From contig NZ_CP068159.1 of NCBI RefSeq assembly GCF_016728505.1, positions 1,922,001 through 1,986,000 on the forward strand: a DNA stretch of 64,000 nt, given 5' to 3'. The notes beneath the pieces are model-generated. The model was not told the origin of the DNA. It made no database searches and worked only from the letters and a program-made list of their open reading frames with translations. This stretch comes from Corynebacterium riegelii. GTDB taxonomy: Bacteria; Actinomycetota; Actinomycetes; Mycobacteriales; Mycobacteriaceae. The first letter of the stretch is position 1; each line of letters opens with the position of its first letter. Shown here in pieces: positions 25,895 through 35,646 of the stretch. The translations under genes and the position numbers were made by a program.

Positions 25895-26839
25895 TCATCC
25901 TAACACGCGCATCGCGACGTCCGCGCGACGAACAACTTCCTCGGCAAGTTCCTCTGGTGCCTGCAAACGCACCCTGCCAGCCTGGCCCAAACAGAAGCGC
26001 ACGAGCCAATCGGCACTGCCGTAGCGCATTTGCGCTGGCACCCACTCCCCACCCTCGTGGGAAAGGTCGATATCCAGATCCCAGTCGTCTGCCAGCCACG
26101 TGGCGTCGCGGTGGATCAACAGCTGCGCGCGTTTTGCATCGCGCATGCTGAACGGATCAGCAGGATCCAGGGTTGGGGTTGGGGCGTTGGGTGGGTTCGA
26201 CGTGGCGTCGGTAAGCACAATGCTCCTGATGCGATCAAAGCGGAACATACGCAGCTCACCGTGATCCCAGGCACGCAGGTACGTTTGGCCATCCTTATGG
26301 AACGTGTCAATCGGCGAAACCATGCGCGTTGACGTTGCGTTGGACGTTGCAGAGTAATAGGACAACTCAAGCTGCTTTTCCTCCGCAATTGCCTGGCGGA
26401 TCGTCGCAGCCGGGGTGCCCTCGGCGTGCATCTGCGCATCATCTACCCCAGCACCATGCGCCACGGCGCGAATCTTTGCGGCGGCAGATATCACCGCGTC
26501 AGCGTCCACAATCCCCGGCATGGTTTCCAAGGACTCCAGCAACAGCAACAGCGCGTTCGCCTCAGTGGGAGTCAGGCGCAGAGGCTTGTCCAGCCCCTGG
26601 TTGTTAATCACGTTGACCGAAAACCAATCATGATTCAGGTCAATCATCTGCCCACCATGCATGCCCACGCCTGAAAGAAGCAACGCGTTGAGGTCATCCC
26701 TGATCTCACCGGGATCCGAACCCAAGTCACGTGCCATCTCCATCACCGTGGAGTCTGGGTGCTTGCCCACATACGCAAGCAAGTTCAGCTGGCGCACCAC
26801 ACGCTCGCGCCTCTGCTGGGCTGGATTCGTTGAGGTCAC
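25895..26839 (-). CDS. pafC: WYL-domain regulator PafC
   Basis: A 314-residue helix-turn-helix and WYL-domain protein that forms the PafBC activator of the LexA/RecA-independent DNA-damage response in actinobacteria. The N-terminal HTH region (RRERVVRQLNLLAYVGKHPD, MEMARDLGSDPGEI) precedes a WYL domain (LSYYSATSNATSTRMVSPI, TYLRAWDHGELRMFRFDRI). GTG 26839 overlaps the pafB stop by 4 bp (GTGA) and has GGAGGAG upstream, so the longer open frame is rejected. Confidence 0.93.
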   Translation of the reverse strand: MTSTNPAQQRRERVVRQLNLLAYVGKHPDSTVMEMARDLGSDPGEIRDDLNALLLSGVGMHGGQMIDLNHDWFSVNVINNQGLDKPLRLTPTEANALLLLLESLETMPGIVDADAVISAAAKIRAVAHGAGVDDAQMHAEGTPAATIRQAIAEEKQLELSYYSATSNATSTRMVSPIDTFHKDGQTYLRAWDHGELRMFRFDRIRSIVLTDATSNPPNAPTPTLDPADPFSMRDAKRAQLLIHRDATWLADDWDLDIDLSHEGGEWVPAQMRYGSADWLVRFCLGQAGRVRLQAPEELAEEVVRRADVAMRVLG

Positions 26840-27753
26840 TTCTCTCCTCCCACGTGCCGCAGCAACGCCACGACGTCTTCTCGCACGTCCGCCGGTTCTA
26901 TTGCGCTCACACTGCCCGCCAAGGATGCCACTGTGCGCACCAACCAATCACGGTCCACGCCTTGAAGCTTGATCGTGTCACCGTCACGCTGGCCGCGGCT
27001 AGCCAGTTCATCGCCCGCGGCGCCGCTCACCGTCACCGTTGCATCCGTCAGCGCATGCTGCAGTTGCTTCTCGACGATCTCCTGCAGACTCCCCTCCTGC
27101 CTCTTGAAGTCAGTCGCGTTGACCCCGCGCACATGAGAAATCTTGCGGACGCGAAACACACGCGCCGCATCGCGATCGCGGTCCCATCCCACCAGATAGG
27201 CGCGGTTATTCAGCGGCACAATCCCCCATGGATCCACCGTGCGCGTCTGCACCGGCTTGCCCGGTGAGGAAACGAAATCAAACTTTAAGCGTTTCGACGT
27301 TCGCACACCCGTGAGCAAATGACGCAACGTGTCTGGGTCTAGGCGTGTGATGTCGTTGGAAAACGAGGCCAACACTGGCTCATCAAACGAACGCGTCGCC
27401 CCAGAAGCCGCAAGCTTCGTCCAACCCGAACGAGCAAACGCCCCCAGATTGGCGCCGTGTGCCAAATCAGCCGCCAGACCAATGACGGACGCCTCAGCCT
27501 CGGTCAACTCCACCGGTTCCAGCTCGTACTGGTCTTTGTCCAACCACAGTTCACCGTCCAGGTAGCGCACTGGAACCCACATGCTGCGAAGCTCTTTCAC
27601 GTCACGCGAAAGCATGATTGCCAACGCCGACGGCGACTTACCCTGGTAGCCGTCCACGTTACGTCCAACCCACTCCATGTTGCGTGGGCTTTCAGCGCCC
27701 AGCAGGGCAAACGTGAGATTGACTTGCCTGCGGCCAGCATCCACCTCACTCAC
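26836..27753 (-). CDS. pafB: WYL-domain regulator PafB
   Basis: The 305-residue partner of PafC with the same fold: an N-terminal HTH (VNLTFALLGAESPRNMEWVG) and a WYL region (RVFRVRKISHVRGV). The WYL domain of the pair binds single-stranded DNA as the damage signal. The GTG start overlaps the end of pafA by 8 bp. In mycobacteria PafB and PafC act together, and the adjacency and overlaps support a co-translated heterodimer. It contains one GCTTCTCGACG element (27066). Confidence 0.93.
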   Translation of the reverse strand: MSEVDAGRRQVNLTFALLGAESPRNMEWVGRNVDGYQGKSPSALAIMLSRDVKELRSMWVPVRYLDGELWLDKDQYELEPVELTEAEASVIGLAADLAHGANLGAFARSGWTKLAASGATRSFDEPVLASFSNDITRLDPDTLRHLLTGVRTSKRLKFDFVSSPGKPVQTRTVDPWGIVPLNNRAYLVGWDRDRDAARVFRVRKISHVRGVNATDFKRQEGSLQEIVEKQLQHALTDATVTVSGAAGDELASRGQRDGDTIKLQGVDRDWLVRTVASLAGSVSAIEPADVREDVVALLRHVGGEK

Positions 27754-29152
27754 GGTTTGCCTCGCCTTGGCGCGTTTCGGCGATACGGGAAATCAGTGCG
27801 TCGACCTCGTCGTTCTCCGTAGCAAACGGGTCCAGCAGCTCAAGTGTGACCGGCTCCGGACGGTTGATCTTCAGATGCACCCAATCAACGTTATGGTCCA
27901 CATCCGCTGCACGCACGGCGTCCAAGAATTTGCCGCGCAGCACTGCACGTGTCGTCGCGGGCGGAGCCTGCAGTGCCTGTGCAATTGCTTCATCAGTGGT
28001 CCAACGCTTGGCCAGACCCTTGCGCTCCAAGAGGTAAAACAGACCACGATCTCGATCGATGTCGTGATACGTCAAGTCGATCTGGGCAAGACGCGGGTGA
28101 TCCCAGTCGCAACCCAGTTTGTCCTTGACCTGGGTGAGCAGCTTGCGCTTGATCACCCAGTCGATCTCGGTGTCCACGCCCGAGAAATCCTGCGACGCGA
28201 TTGCATCAAGTGTGCGCTGCCACAGGTCCACGATGCGCGCCATCTCCTCGTTCGGCGTTCCCTCATCTGGGCGCACCTCCAGCCAGCGCCGGGCAGCGTC
28301 CAGCGTGCCTTGTTGGACGGCGAGGGCGGTGGTCACGCCACCGTCGCGAAGCAAAAGCTCCGTGCCACCAGTTGGGTCAAGCGCAATGTCACGAATGTGG
28401 CCGATCGGGTTGTCCAGCTCCACATCCGGCAGGTCAAAACCCGCCTCCAACATCTCAATCACCAACAACAGGGAGCCAACCTTCAGCGCAAACGACGGCT
28501 CAGACATGTTGGAATCGCCCACAATGACATGCATGCGGCGGAAACGACGCGAATCCCCATGCGGCTCATCACGCGTATTAATAATCGGACGCGTACGAGT
28601 CGTGGCAGAAGAAACGCCCTCCCACACCTGATCGGCACGCTGCGAGATGACGAAGCGACCCTTTTTGATCATGCCCGCCCCACAAATCAGCTGACGCGTA
28701 ATCAGAAAGGGCAACAGCTGCTTGCCAAAAGACTTCAACACCAAATCACGGCTAATCAAGTAGTTCTCATGGGCGCCGTAGGAGTTGCCCGCCGAATCGA
28801 CGTTGTTCTTAAACAGGTAAATATTGGCGTCAATACGATCGGCAGCCATCGCGTGGTCAGCCTGGCGCGCGAGCTGGGCAAACGCGGCCTCGCCAGCCTT
28901 GTCGTAATTCAGAAGCTGCGTTACCGAATCGCACTCCGCTGTCGCATACTCCGGGTGCGAGCCCACATCCAGGTACAACCGTGAGGCGTTATCAGTGAAA
29001 ATGTTGGAGCTCCGGTGCTTCGCCACAACAGGACGAAACAGGTAGCGAGCGGCCTCCTCCGGCGTCAGCACCGCCTTTCCATCCTTGTACGCGACGACAC
29101 CAAACTCCGTTTCCACACCCATAATGCGGCGCGGATAGAGGCCGTTTGTCAC
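27746..29152 (-). CDS. pafA: Pup--protein ligase PafA
   Basis: Attaches the C-terminal Glu of Pup to substrate lysines using ATP. The 468 residues of glutamine-synthetase fold start with the family N-terminus RRIMGVETEFGVV. Conserved blocks include DVGSHPEYATAECD, YKDGKAVLTPEEAARYLFRP and RDEPHGDSRRFRRMHVIVGD. GTG 29152 lies 1 nt past the pup stop and was chosen over upstream codons on this basis. It is a paralogue of Dop, encoded two genes upstream. Confidence 0.96.
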   Translation of the reverse strand: MTNGLYPRRIMGVETEFGVVAYKDGKAVLTPEEAARYLFRPVVAKHRSSNIFTDNASRLYLDVGSHPEYATAECDSVTQLLNYDKAGEAAFAQLARQADHAMAADRIDANIYLFKNNVDSAGNSYGAHENYLISRDLVLKSFGKQLLPFLITRQLICGAGMIKKGRFVISQRADQVWEGVSSATTRTRPIINTRDEPHGDSRRFRRMHVIVGDSNMSEPSFALKVGSLLLVIEMLEAGFDLPDVELDNPIGHIRDIALDPTGGTELLLRDGGVTTALAVQQGTLDAARRWLEVRPDEGTPNEEMARIVDLWQRTLDAIASQDFSGVDTEIDWVIKRKLLTQVKDKLGCDWDHPRLAQIDLTYHDIDRDRGLFYLLERKGLAKRWTTDEAIAQALQAPPATTRAVLRGKFLDAVRAADVDHNVDWVHLKINRPEPVTLELLDPFATENDEVDALISRIAETRQGEANRE

Positions 29153-29153
29153 T

Positions 29154-29336
29154 CTACTGCCCACCCTTTTGCACGAACGAGCGCACAAACTCCTCCGCGT
29201 TGTTATCTAGCAGCGCATCAATCTCATCCAACAGGTCCTCAGTACCAGTGGTGCTGATCTGCGCCTGTCCTGCCTCGAACGGCTCCTCCGGAGTGTCGTC
29301 CCCACCAGGTTTTCCAAAAACTTGCTGCTGTGTCAT
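29154..29336 (-). CDS. pup: Prokaryotic ubiquitin-like protein Pup
   Basis: The 60-residue disordered modifier. The conserved C-terminal half contains DLLDEIDALLDNNAEEFVRS and ends VQKGGQ. The terminal Gln must be deamidated by Dop before PafA can use it. TAGGGT (29348-29343) stands 6 nt before the ATG, and the dop stop is 4 bp upstream. Without a proteasome, Pup in corynebacteria is believed to serve unfolding or remodelling through ARC rather than degradation. Confidence 0.97.
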   Translation of the reverse strand: MTQQQVFGKPGGDDTPEEPFEAGQAQISTTGTEDLLDEIDALLDNNAEEFVRSFVQKGGQ

Positions 29337-29340
29337 GTCT

Positions 29341-30831
29341 CTACCCTAACGCTTGAAGTAGTTCCCGAACGTTGGTTACGCGATCCAACACGTCACCAAT
29401 ATCGGCCTTAGTGAAACGGTCAAGTTTGTCCATTGGCAAACGGATCACCTCACCGTCCAGGTTGAAAATGATGGACTGCCAGCTCGCCGCCACAATGTCC
29501 TCGCCGAAGCGCTGGGTGACGTGACCGCGGAAGTAGGCGCGCGAGTCCTCCGGCGGGTTGGCTGCGGCTTGTGCAATCACGTCATCGCTGACCATGGTGC
29601 GCATCCGGCCCTTGCGCACAAGCGCGTGGTAGAGCGACTTCTCCGGATCAATGTCCGAATACTGGATGTCAATCATCTTCAACTTCGGATCCGACCAGCT
29701 GACCCCTCGGTCCGTATAGCCCTTCAGCAGGGCCCACTTCGCCGTCCAATCCAGGCGGTCCGCGGTGGACAGCGGGTCGCGCTCCAAGTCAGTGAGGATC
29801 TCGTCCCACAGTTCGAGCACTTGCTTATCGACGCCATCGTGCGCCTCACACCTATCCATATACTTCCGCAGGAGCGCGGTCGCGGGGATGCGCTGGCCGT
29901 CCGCAAGCAAAAGCTCATGCTTCAGTGTCGGGTCGTGCGAGACGTTGTGCATCTCCGCAACCGGATCCGCAAGGCGAAGGTCTGTGAAATCAACGTCATT
30001 CTCAATCGCATCAATAACCAGCTTGGTCATGCCGATCTTGAGGAAGTTGGAGTACTGGCTCATGTTGGCATCTCCAACAATGACGTGGAGGCGACGGAAC
30101 TTCGTCGCGTTCGCGTGCGGCTCATCGCGGGTGTTCATGATGCCGCGATTGAGCGTGGTCTCCAGAGAAATTTCCTGCTCAAAGTAATCCGCACGCTGCG
30201 AAATCTGGAAACCATCACGCTCAGACGCCTGACCAATGCCGACGCGACCAGCGCCAATAATGACCTGGCGGGCAACAAAGAACGGAATGAGCGCCTGGGT
30301 GAGCGTCGAAAAATCCGTCTGGCGCGAATACAGGTAGTTCTCGTGGCTGCCGTAAGACTGGCCCTTACCGTCCACATTGTTCTTGTAAAACTTCAGCGGT
30401 GGGCAGGGATCGTGCTTATCCAGCACGCTGACCTGCTGCTCCCACAACTGGCGGATCGTGGCCGCAGCCTGGTTGAGGTAAATGTCACCGGCTGCGTCCT
30501 GAATCATGGCGTCAAACGCGTTGGAGGTCTCCGGCGAGCTGTACTCCGGATGCCCGTGGTCCACGTAAAAACGTGCACCGTTGGCCGTGACAACATTGGC
30601 AACGCCCATCGCGTTCGGGTCTACCTGCGGAACGCTGCGGTAGCGCCGCAGGTCAAACCCGCGAGTGTCCTTCAGGGGTGCCTCTTCCTCATAGTCCCAC
30701 CGCGAGCGAGCGGACGTATGCAGCGCCGCATACGCCACCACAGCATGTGTAGAAGTGAGCAGTTGGCTTAACGACGGATCCTGCGGACACATAATGCCGT
30801 ACTCCGTCTCAGTACCCATGAAGCGTGTCAT
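29341..30831 (-). CDS. dop: Pup deamidase/depupylase Dop
   Basis: Deamidates Pup-Gln to Pup-Glu and removes Pup from substrates. The 496 residues have the Dop/PafA fold: RFMGTETEYGIMCPQDPS start, YVDHGHPEYSSPET, TRDEPHANATKFRRLHVIVGD. The first 100 residues include the Dop-specific loop region. TACCAT (30844-30839) lies 7 nt before the ATG, inside the last codons of the upstream carrier gene, so dop keeps a private promoter. In C. glutamicum arc sits directly upstream of dop; here about 18 kb separates them. Confidence 0.96.
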   Translation of the reverse strand: MTRFMGTETEYGIMCPQDPSLSQLLTSTHAVVAYAALHTSARSRWDYEEEAPLKDTRGFDLRRYRSVPQVDPNAMGVANVVTANGARFYVDHGHPEYSSPETSNAFDAMIQDAAGDIYLNQAAATIRQLWEQQVSVLDKHDPCPPLKFYKNNVDGKGQSYGSHENYLYSRQTDFSTLTQALIPFFVARQVIIGAGRVGIGQASERDGFQISQRADYFEQEISLETTLNRGIMNTRDEPHANATKFRRLHVIVGDANMSQYSNFLKIGMTKLVIDAIENDVDFTDLRLADPVAEMHNVSHDPTLKHELLLADGQRIPATALLRKYMDRCEAHDGVDKQVLELWDEILTDLERDPLSTADRLDWTAKWALLKGYTDRGVSWSDPKLKMIDIQYSDIDPEKSLYHALVRKGRMRTMVSDDVIAQAAANPPEDSRAYFRGHVTQRFGEDIVAASWQSIIFNLDGEVIRLPMDKLDRFTKADIGDVLDRVTNVRELLQALG

Positions 30832-30834
30832 GCG

Positions 30835-31812
30835 CTAGATGGTAGCTGCCGATTCCTTCTCTGTGGGGTGTTTACGAACAAGGGAGGCATAGATAGCGCC
30901 CGTAATGTTGTGCAGCACCGCGGCAACAGCACCCGGCAGCGCCGCCTCAGGGGCGAAGAACTTACCCGCCATACCCGAAGACAGACCAGCGGATTGCGTA
31001 CCAACCTCAATGGCAACCGTGCGGCGGTAACTTTCCGGCTGGCCAGTGAACTTCGCTGCGTAGTAACCAAGCACGTAGCCGAGGACGTTGTGCAGCAGCA
31101 CCGCGAGGAATACCATGAGGCCGACCTCAATGAGTGCTTCGCGGTTCTTGGCCACCGTTGGGAACACCACACCACCGATGCCCAAGATGGAAATCCACGG
31201 AAGGACTGGCGAGATCTTCTCCATCCACGAATCCAACAGGTAACGAAGCAGCAGGCCACCGAGCACAGGGATCAGCACCGTCTTTGCAAGCGAAGCAGCC
31301 ATCGCGCCAGCGTTAACTTCCACCTCTGCCCCGGCGAGCAGCAGCATCAAAATCGGGGTCATGATGGGTGCGACCAACGTAGAAACACTGGTCATGGCAA
31401 CCGACAGTGCCACATCACCCTTAGACAGGTAGGCGATGACGTTGGAGGACGTACCACCTGGCACCGAACCCAACATAAGGAGGCCAACCGCCAACATCGG
31501 GTTGAGGCCCAGCAGCTTCGCTACCGCTACTGCCCCCAACGGCATGATCACAAACTGCGCGATCACGCCGATGACCACAGGGACCGGCCGGCGGGCAATC
31601 TCCTTGAAGTCCGGAATGGTCAAGGTCAGACCCATGCCGAACATGATGATCATGAGGAAGTAGGTGATGTACTGCGTCAGTGGCAGAAACGGCGCAGGAA
31701 ATATGAATGCGATGGCCGAGCCGACAAGAATAAATACGGGGAAAGCAGCAATTGCGAACGCTGCGGATCGGTCCTTCTTTGTTGAGAACTCCGGTTCAAT
31801 CAGTGTGGCCAT
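30835..31812 (-). CDS. BASS-family (bile acid:Na+ symporter-like) carrier
   Basis: A 325-residue membrane carrier with about nine or ten helices and the family hallmarks LMLGSVPGGTSSNVIAYLSKGD and VAIEVGTQSAGLSS. Bacterial members import organic anions such as bile acids, pantoate or 2-keto acids with Na+. AGGAGG precedes the ATG. It is divergent from the 3-hydroxyisobutyryl-CoA hydrolase operon, and a degenerate half-copy of the island operator (TGTACG at 31868) lies in its promoter region. A branched short-chain acid substrate such as isobutyrate is a plausible inference. Confidence 0.85.
   Translation of the reverse strand: MATLIEPEFSTKKDRSAAFAIAAFPVFILVGSAIAFIFPAPFLPLTQYITYFLMIIMFGMGLTLTIPDFKEIARRPVPVVIGVIAQFVIMPLGAVAVAKLLGLNPMLAVGLLMLGSVPGGTSSNVIAYLSKGDVALSVAMTSVSTLVAPIMTPILMLLLAGAEVEVNAGAMAASLAKTVLIPVLGGLLLRYLLDSWMEKISPVLPWISILGIGGVVFPTVAKNREALIEVGLMVFLAVLLHNVLGYVLGYYAAKFTGQPESYRRTVAIEVGTQSAGLSSGMAGKFFAPEAALPGAVAAVLHNITGAIYASLVRKHPTEKESAATI
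30839..30844 (-). promoter_or_regulatory. Leaderless -10 box of dop
   Basis: TACCAT on the minus strand, 7 nt before the dop ATG, within the 3' end of the BASS carrier gene. It marks the left border of the catabolic block and could keep pupylation genes expressed independently of it. Confidence 0.5.
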
Positions 31813-31942
31813 GGCCCCTCCTGTCCAAAGTGTGGAAATGTAGTCCCGCTGTGTGGGATGAGGCTACTGTACGCTGCGTCACATTTCGTGTGTGCATTGG
31901 GTGGGTAATTGCGTAAAAATCACGCTGAGCACCTCAGGGATG

Positions 31943-31968
31943 TGTACGATACGGGCTAAAGTCGTACA
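31943..31968. promoter_or_regulatory. Island operator copy 1
   Basis: An inverted repeat with outer arms GTGTACGA (31942-31949) and TCGTACAC (31962-31969), a perfect 8-bp match. The inner TACGAT (31945-31950) is placed to be the -10 box of the downstream hydrolase operon, with the start codon 37 bp further on. Binding of a repressor would block this promoter. It has the same length and arms as the copies at 36342 and 41567. Confidence 0.75.
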
Positions 31969-31986
31969 CCCGAAAGGAGACCATGC

Positions 31987-33039
31987 ATGGCGGACCACGT
32001 ACTGCACGAAAAGCGAGGCCGCGCCGGCATCATCACCCTCAACCGGCCGAAAGCAATCAACGCCCTCACCCTCGAAATGTTCGAGGAAATCACCCGAATT
32101 CTGCGAAGCTGGGAGGACGACTCAGACGTATCCCTAGTAATCCTGCGCGGCGCCGGCGAACGCGGACTCTGCGCCGGTGGAGACATTGCATCGCTCTACC
32201 AAGACGCCAAAGACGGCGGCACCATGGGGCAAACATTTTGGAAAGTCGAATACGAACTCGACTATTACATTCACACCTACCCCAAGCCCTACGTAGCAAT
32301 CATGAACGGCATTGTTCTCGGCGGCGGCGTTGGCCTTTCAGCGCTGAGTGCGCACCGCATTGTTACTGATGATTCACGGGTAGGCATGCCCGAAACCGGT
32401 ATCGGTTACTCCCCTGACGCTGGTGGCACCTACCTGCTCTCACGCAGCCCTGACCGTCTCGGGCGCCACCTTGCCTACACAGGGCTCCACGTCGGTGCAG
32501 CAGAAACCATTGACGTTGGGCTTGCAGACCACTACGTACCCCAGGATCAGCTAGAGACGCTTGTATCTGAACTAGCCACCACTGGAGACGTAGGCGTGAT
32601 CAACGGCTTCGCACAACCTCTTGGCCCCGGATTTGGCGATGACCGCGAGGAAATGGCAGAGATATACGCCGCAGCAACGCCAGAGGCAACCCTTGAGCAA
32701 TTGAGCGAGCTAGCTGAGCGCAATGATGATGACCACTGGTCCCACAAAGCCGCCAAGGCGATGCGGCGAAACTCGCCACTTGGCATCAAGGTAGCTGAGA
32801 CCACCTTGAACCGCGGTGCGAACATGACACTGGCTGAGGCACTGACCCAGGAATACTGGTTCAGCCTCAACATGCAGCGCCACCCAGAATTCGTCGAAGG
32901 TATCCGAGCCCAGATTGTGGAAAAAGACCGCAACCCGTCCTGGACCTACGCCACGCTTGCCGACGTCCCCGCCAACGTAGTCAGCGACCTCACCGCCTTC
33001 GACACCGTGCCAGGCGCGACACCGCCAGAATTCAACTAA
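31987..33039 (+). CDS. 3-hydroxyisobutyryl-CoA hydrolase
   Basis: A crotonase-fold enzyme releasing 3-hydroxyisobutyrate from its CoA ester. It has 350 residues, longer than typical hydratases. The HIBCH-type motif [20 protein letters not shown] and the oxyanion region [12 protein letters not shown] with [14 protein letters not shown] separate it from ordinary enoyl-CoA hydratases. AAAGGAG stands about 7 nt before the ATG. It heads a two-gene operon with the hydratase (32 bp gap) behind operator copy 1. Confidence 0.9.
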   Translation: MADHVLHEKRGRAGIITLNRPKAINALTLEMFEEITRILRSWEDDSDVSLVILRGAGERGLCAGGDIASLYQDAKDGGTMGQTFWKVEYELDYYIHTYPKPYVAIMNGIVLGGGVGLSALSAHRIVTDDSRVGMPETGIGYSPDAGGTYLLSRSPDRLGRHLAYTGLHVGAAETIDVGLADHYVPQDQLETLVSELATTGDVGVINGFAQPLGPGFGDDREEMAEIYAAATPEATLEQLSELAERNDDDHWSHKAAKAMRRNSPLGIKVAETTLNRGANMTLAEALTQEYWFSLNMQRHPEFVEGIRAQIVEKDRNPSWTYATLADVPANVVSDLTAFDTVPGATPPEFN

Positions 33040-33071
33040 ACGTGCAAGAAGTCAAGAAAGGAACCACCAAC

Positions 33072-33845
33072 ATGGCCTATGAAAACATCCTCGTAGAGAC
33101 CACTGGCCGAGTAGGCGTAATTACGCTCAACCGCCCGAAGGCGCTCAACGCCCTCAACTCCGCAACCATGACCGAGGTCACCGCTGCTGTAGGCGAGCTT
33201 GACAGTGACAATGCGATTGGCTGCATCGTCATTACCGGCTCTGAAAAGGCATTTGCCGCCGGCGCAGACATCAAAGAGATGAGCACCAAGACCGCCACCG
33301 AAATGTACACCCTGGACTTCTTCGCCGGATGGGACGCACTGACCCGCGCACGCACCCCGATTATCGCAGCGGTCAACGGATACGCGCTCGGCGGCGGCTG
33401 CGAACTTGCCATGATGTGCGACATCATCATCGCCGGCGATACCGCGAAGTTCGGACAACCCGAAGTGAACCTTGGCGTCACCCCAGGCATGGGCGGATCC
33501 CAGCGACTCACCCGCGCAATTGGTAAGTCCAAGGCTATGGAAATGTGCCTGACCGGCCGTCAGATGGGCGCTGAAGAGGCCGAACGCTCCGGGCTCGTCG
33601 CGCGTGTTGTCCCAGCCGAAGAACTGGTCGATGCAGCGAAGGACCTGGCAGAAGAGATTGCCCAAAAGTCGCTCGTGGCTACCACAATGATCAAGGAACA
33701 GATCAACGCCGTAGACGAGCTAAGCCTCTCCCAAGGCCTTATGTACGAGCGCCGCACGTTCCATTCCATCTTCGCTTCCGAAGACCAGAAGGAAGGCATG
33801 CAGGCATTCACTGAGAAGCGCAAGGCTAACTTCCAACACCGCTAA
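33072..33845 (+). CDS. Enoyl-CoA hydratase (short-chain, probable methacrylyl-CoA hydratase)
   Basis: A 257-residue crotonase with both catalytic glutamates in place ([12 protein letters not shown] and [19 protein letters not shown]) and the oxyanion [11 protein letters not shown]. It hydrates 2-enoyl-CoA. Together with the neighbouring hydrolase and dehydrogenases, the likely physiological step is methacrylyl-CoA to 3-hydroxyisobutyryl-CoA. ATG 33072 with AAAGGA upstream is preferred over the in-frame GTG at 33042. A strong bidirectional terminator follows. Confidence 0.92.
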   Translation: MAYENILVETTGRVGVITLNRPKALNALNSATMTEVTAAVGELDSDNAIGCIVITGSEKAFAAGADIKEMSTKTATEMYTLDFFAGWDALTRARTPIIAAVNGYALGGGCELAMMCDIIIAGDTAKFGQPEVNLGVTPGMGGSQRLTRAIGKSKAMEMCLTGRQMGAEEAERSGLVARVVPAEELVDAAKDLAEEIAQKSLVATTMIKEQINAVDELSLSQGLMYERRTFHSIFASEDQKEGMQAFTEKRKANFQHR

Positions 33846-33855
33846 ATAGGTGCGA

Positions 33856-33886
33856 AAAGGTGGGAGGAAATTTTCCTCCCACCTTT
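33856..33886. terminator. Bidirectional terminator between hydratase and acyl-CoA synthetase
   Basis: A 15-bp perfect inverted repeat (AAAGGTGGGAGGAAA and its complement, one central T) is followed by TTTGTTTT on the plus strand. It sits between two convergent genes, 10 bp past the hydratase stop and 29 bp past the synthetase stop, so it can serve both. Confidence 0.9.
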
Positions 33887-33915
33887 GTTTTGCCCTACTG
33901 GCTTATCGGGTTACC

Positions 33916-35646
33916 TCAGCCCTTCAGACTCGGGAAATCAGTGTCAGCGAATTCGGTGGACGCCTTGGTCTCACCACCATCGGCTTCGTGAATCTCTACC
34001 TCACGCTTACGCAGGTCCACGCGGCGAATCTTGCCCGAGACAGTCTTAGGCAGTTCGTAGAACTCCAGGCGACGAATACGCTTGTACGGAGCTAAGCCGT
34101 CGCGGCAATGCTTCAAAATTGACTCTGCGGTTTCCGCAGTCGGCTCCCAATTAGCAGCCAACGCAACATATGCCTTCGGCACCGCCAAACGGATTGGGTC
34201 CGGCGAAGGCACAACCGCCACCTCAGCAACCGCCGGGTGCTCAATTACCACAGACTCAAGCTCAAATGGCGACAGGCGGTAGTCGGAAGCCTTGAACACG
34301 TCATCAGCCCGACCAATGTAGGTGATGTAGCCATCCGCATCGCGCTCCGCGGTGTCACCGGTGTGGTAGTAGCCGTCACGGAACGTCTCCGCGTTCTTCT
34401 CAGGCTCGTTGTAATAGCCAACGGTCAGGCCCACTGGACGTGGATCCAGTTTGACGCAGATTTCGCCCTGGTCACCGATCTCGTCCGTGGCTGGGTCAAT
34501 CAGGGCGATTTCAAAGCCTGGCAGCGGGCGCCCCATAGAACCAGGCTTAATCTTCTGCCCCGGAGCGTTACCGATCTGCACAGCAGACTCGGTCTGGCCG
34601 AAACCGTCACGAACCGGGACCTGCCAATGCTTCTCAATCGTGTTGATCAACTCCGGGTTCAACGGCTCGCCGGCAGCAGCAATCTTCTTTGGCGGGTTCT
34701 TCAACCGCGAAAGGTCAGCCTGTACGAGCATGCGCCACACAGTTGGCGGGCAGCAGAAGCTGGTGACACCCTCTGCGTCCATCTTCTCCATCAATGCTGC
34801 TGCATCAAAGCGCGTGTAGTTATAGACGTAGATTGTTGCTTCTGCAATCAGCGGTGCGAAGAAGTTCGACCACGTGTGCTTCGCCCAACCAGGTGCTGCA
34901 ACGTTGAGGTGCACATCATCCTTCTGTAGGCCGATCCAGTACATCGTCGAAAGGTGGCCAACCGGATAGGAGGTGTGGGTGTGCTCTACAAGCTTCGCTC
35001 TCGAGGTGGTGCCAGAGGTGAAGTACAGCAGCAGCGTCTCGTCTGCCTTTGTCGGCTGCGACTGCTCAAATACCGCCGACGCACTGAAGGAATCGTTGTA
35101 GCGCAACGTCGGGTGAGCCTGCTGCGCATTAGGATCATCACCACACTGAATGATAGTGAAGTCGCCGGCAACCTCATCAAACTTCACAGCGTCCTCAGCA
35201 TTGGTGATCACCCAAGAGATCTCAGCGCGTGTTGTGCGATCTTCCAGATCAGCCGCACCGAGCATGACCGTAGCCGGGTTGATAACCAGGCCCGCCTTGA
35301 TGCAAGCAAGCATGGATTCCCAAAGCTCGACCTGGTTGCCAAGCAGCAGCATGACACGGTCACCACGCTTCGCACCGCTATCCAACAGCCAGTTAGCCAC
35401 TTGCGAGGAACGGCGTGCTAGATCCTCGTAGGTGCGGCGCGTTTCGGTGCCGTCGATCTCCGTGATCACGAGTGCCTCGCGATCTTTTGATGCAGGATCA
35501 GACCCAATCTGGTCCACCCAATCGATAGCGAAGTTGAACTCGTCGAATCGGGGCCATTCAAAGGTCTCGTAGGCCGTCTCATAGTCAAACTGCAGCGACT
35601 GGAGCTTGTCGCGAGCTTCACGGAATTGCTGGGTCACGCTAGTCAT
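33916..35646 (-). CDS. AMP-forming acyl-CoA synthetase
   Basis: A 576-residue ANL-superfamily ligase that activates a carboxylic acid via acyl-AMP. Motifs: LLYFTSGTTSRAKLVEH (P-loop), GFGQTESAVQIGN, YHTGDTAERDADGYITYIGRADD in parts, and the C-terminal PKTVSGKIRR with the catalytic Lys539. This last motif is the site that Pat-type acetyltransferases modify. The nearest function by overall pattern is a medium/short-chain (ACSM-like) synthetase; context suggests isobutyrate. ATG overlaps the tetR stop by 8 bp, so it forms an operon with its likely regulator. Confidence 0.88.
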   Translation of the reverse strand: MTSVTQQFREARDKLQSLQFDYETAYETFEWPRFDEFNFAIDWVDQIGSDPASKDREALVITEIDGTETRRTYEDLARRSSQVANWLLDSGAKRGDRVMLLLGNQVELWESMLACIKAGLVINPATVMLGAADLEDRTTRAEISWVITNAEDAVKFDEVAGDFTIIQCGDDPNAQQAHPTLRYNDSFSASAVFEQSQPTKADETLLLYFTSGTTSRAKLVEHTHTSYPVGHLSTMYWIGLQKDDVHLNVAAPGWAKHTWSNFFAPLIAEATIYVYNYTRFDAAALMEKMDAEGVTSFCCPPTVWRMLVQADLSRLKNPPKKIAAAGEPLNPELINTIEKHWQVPVRDGFGQTESAVQIGNAPGQKIKPGSMGRPLPGFEIALIDPATDEIGDQGEICVKLDPRPVGLTVGYYNEPEKNAETFRDGYYHTGDTAERDADGYITYIGRADDVFKASDYRLSPFELESVVIEHPAVAEVAVVPSPDPIRLAVPKAYVALAANWEPTAETAESILKHCRDGLAPYKRIRRLEFYELPKTVSGKIRRVDLRKREVEIHEADGGETKASTEFADTDFPSLKG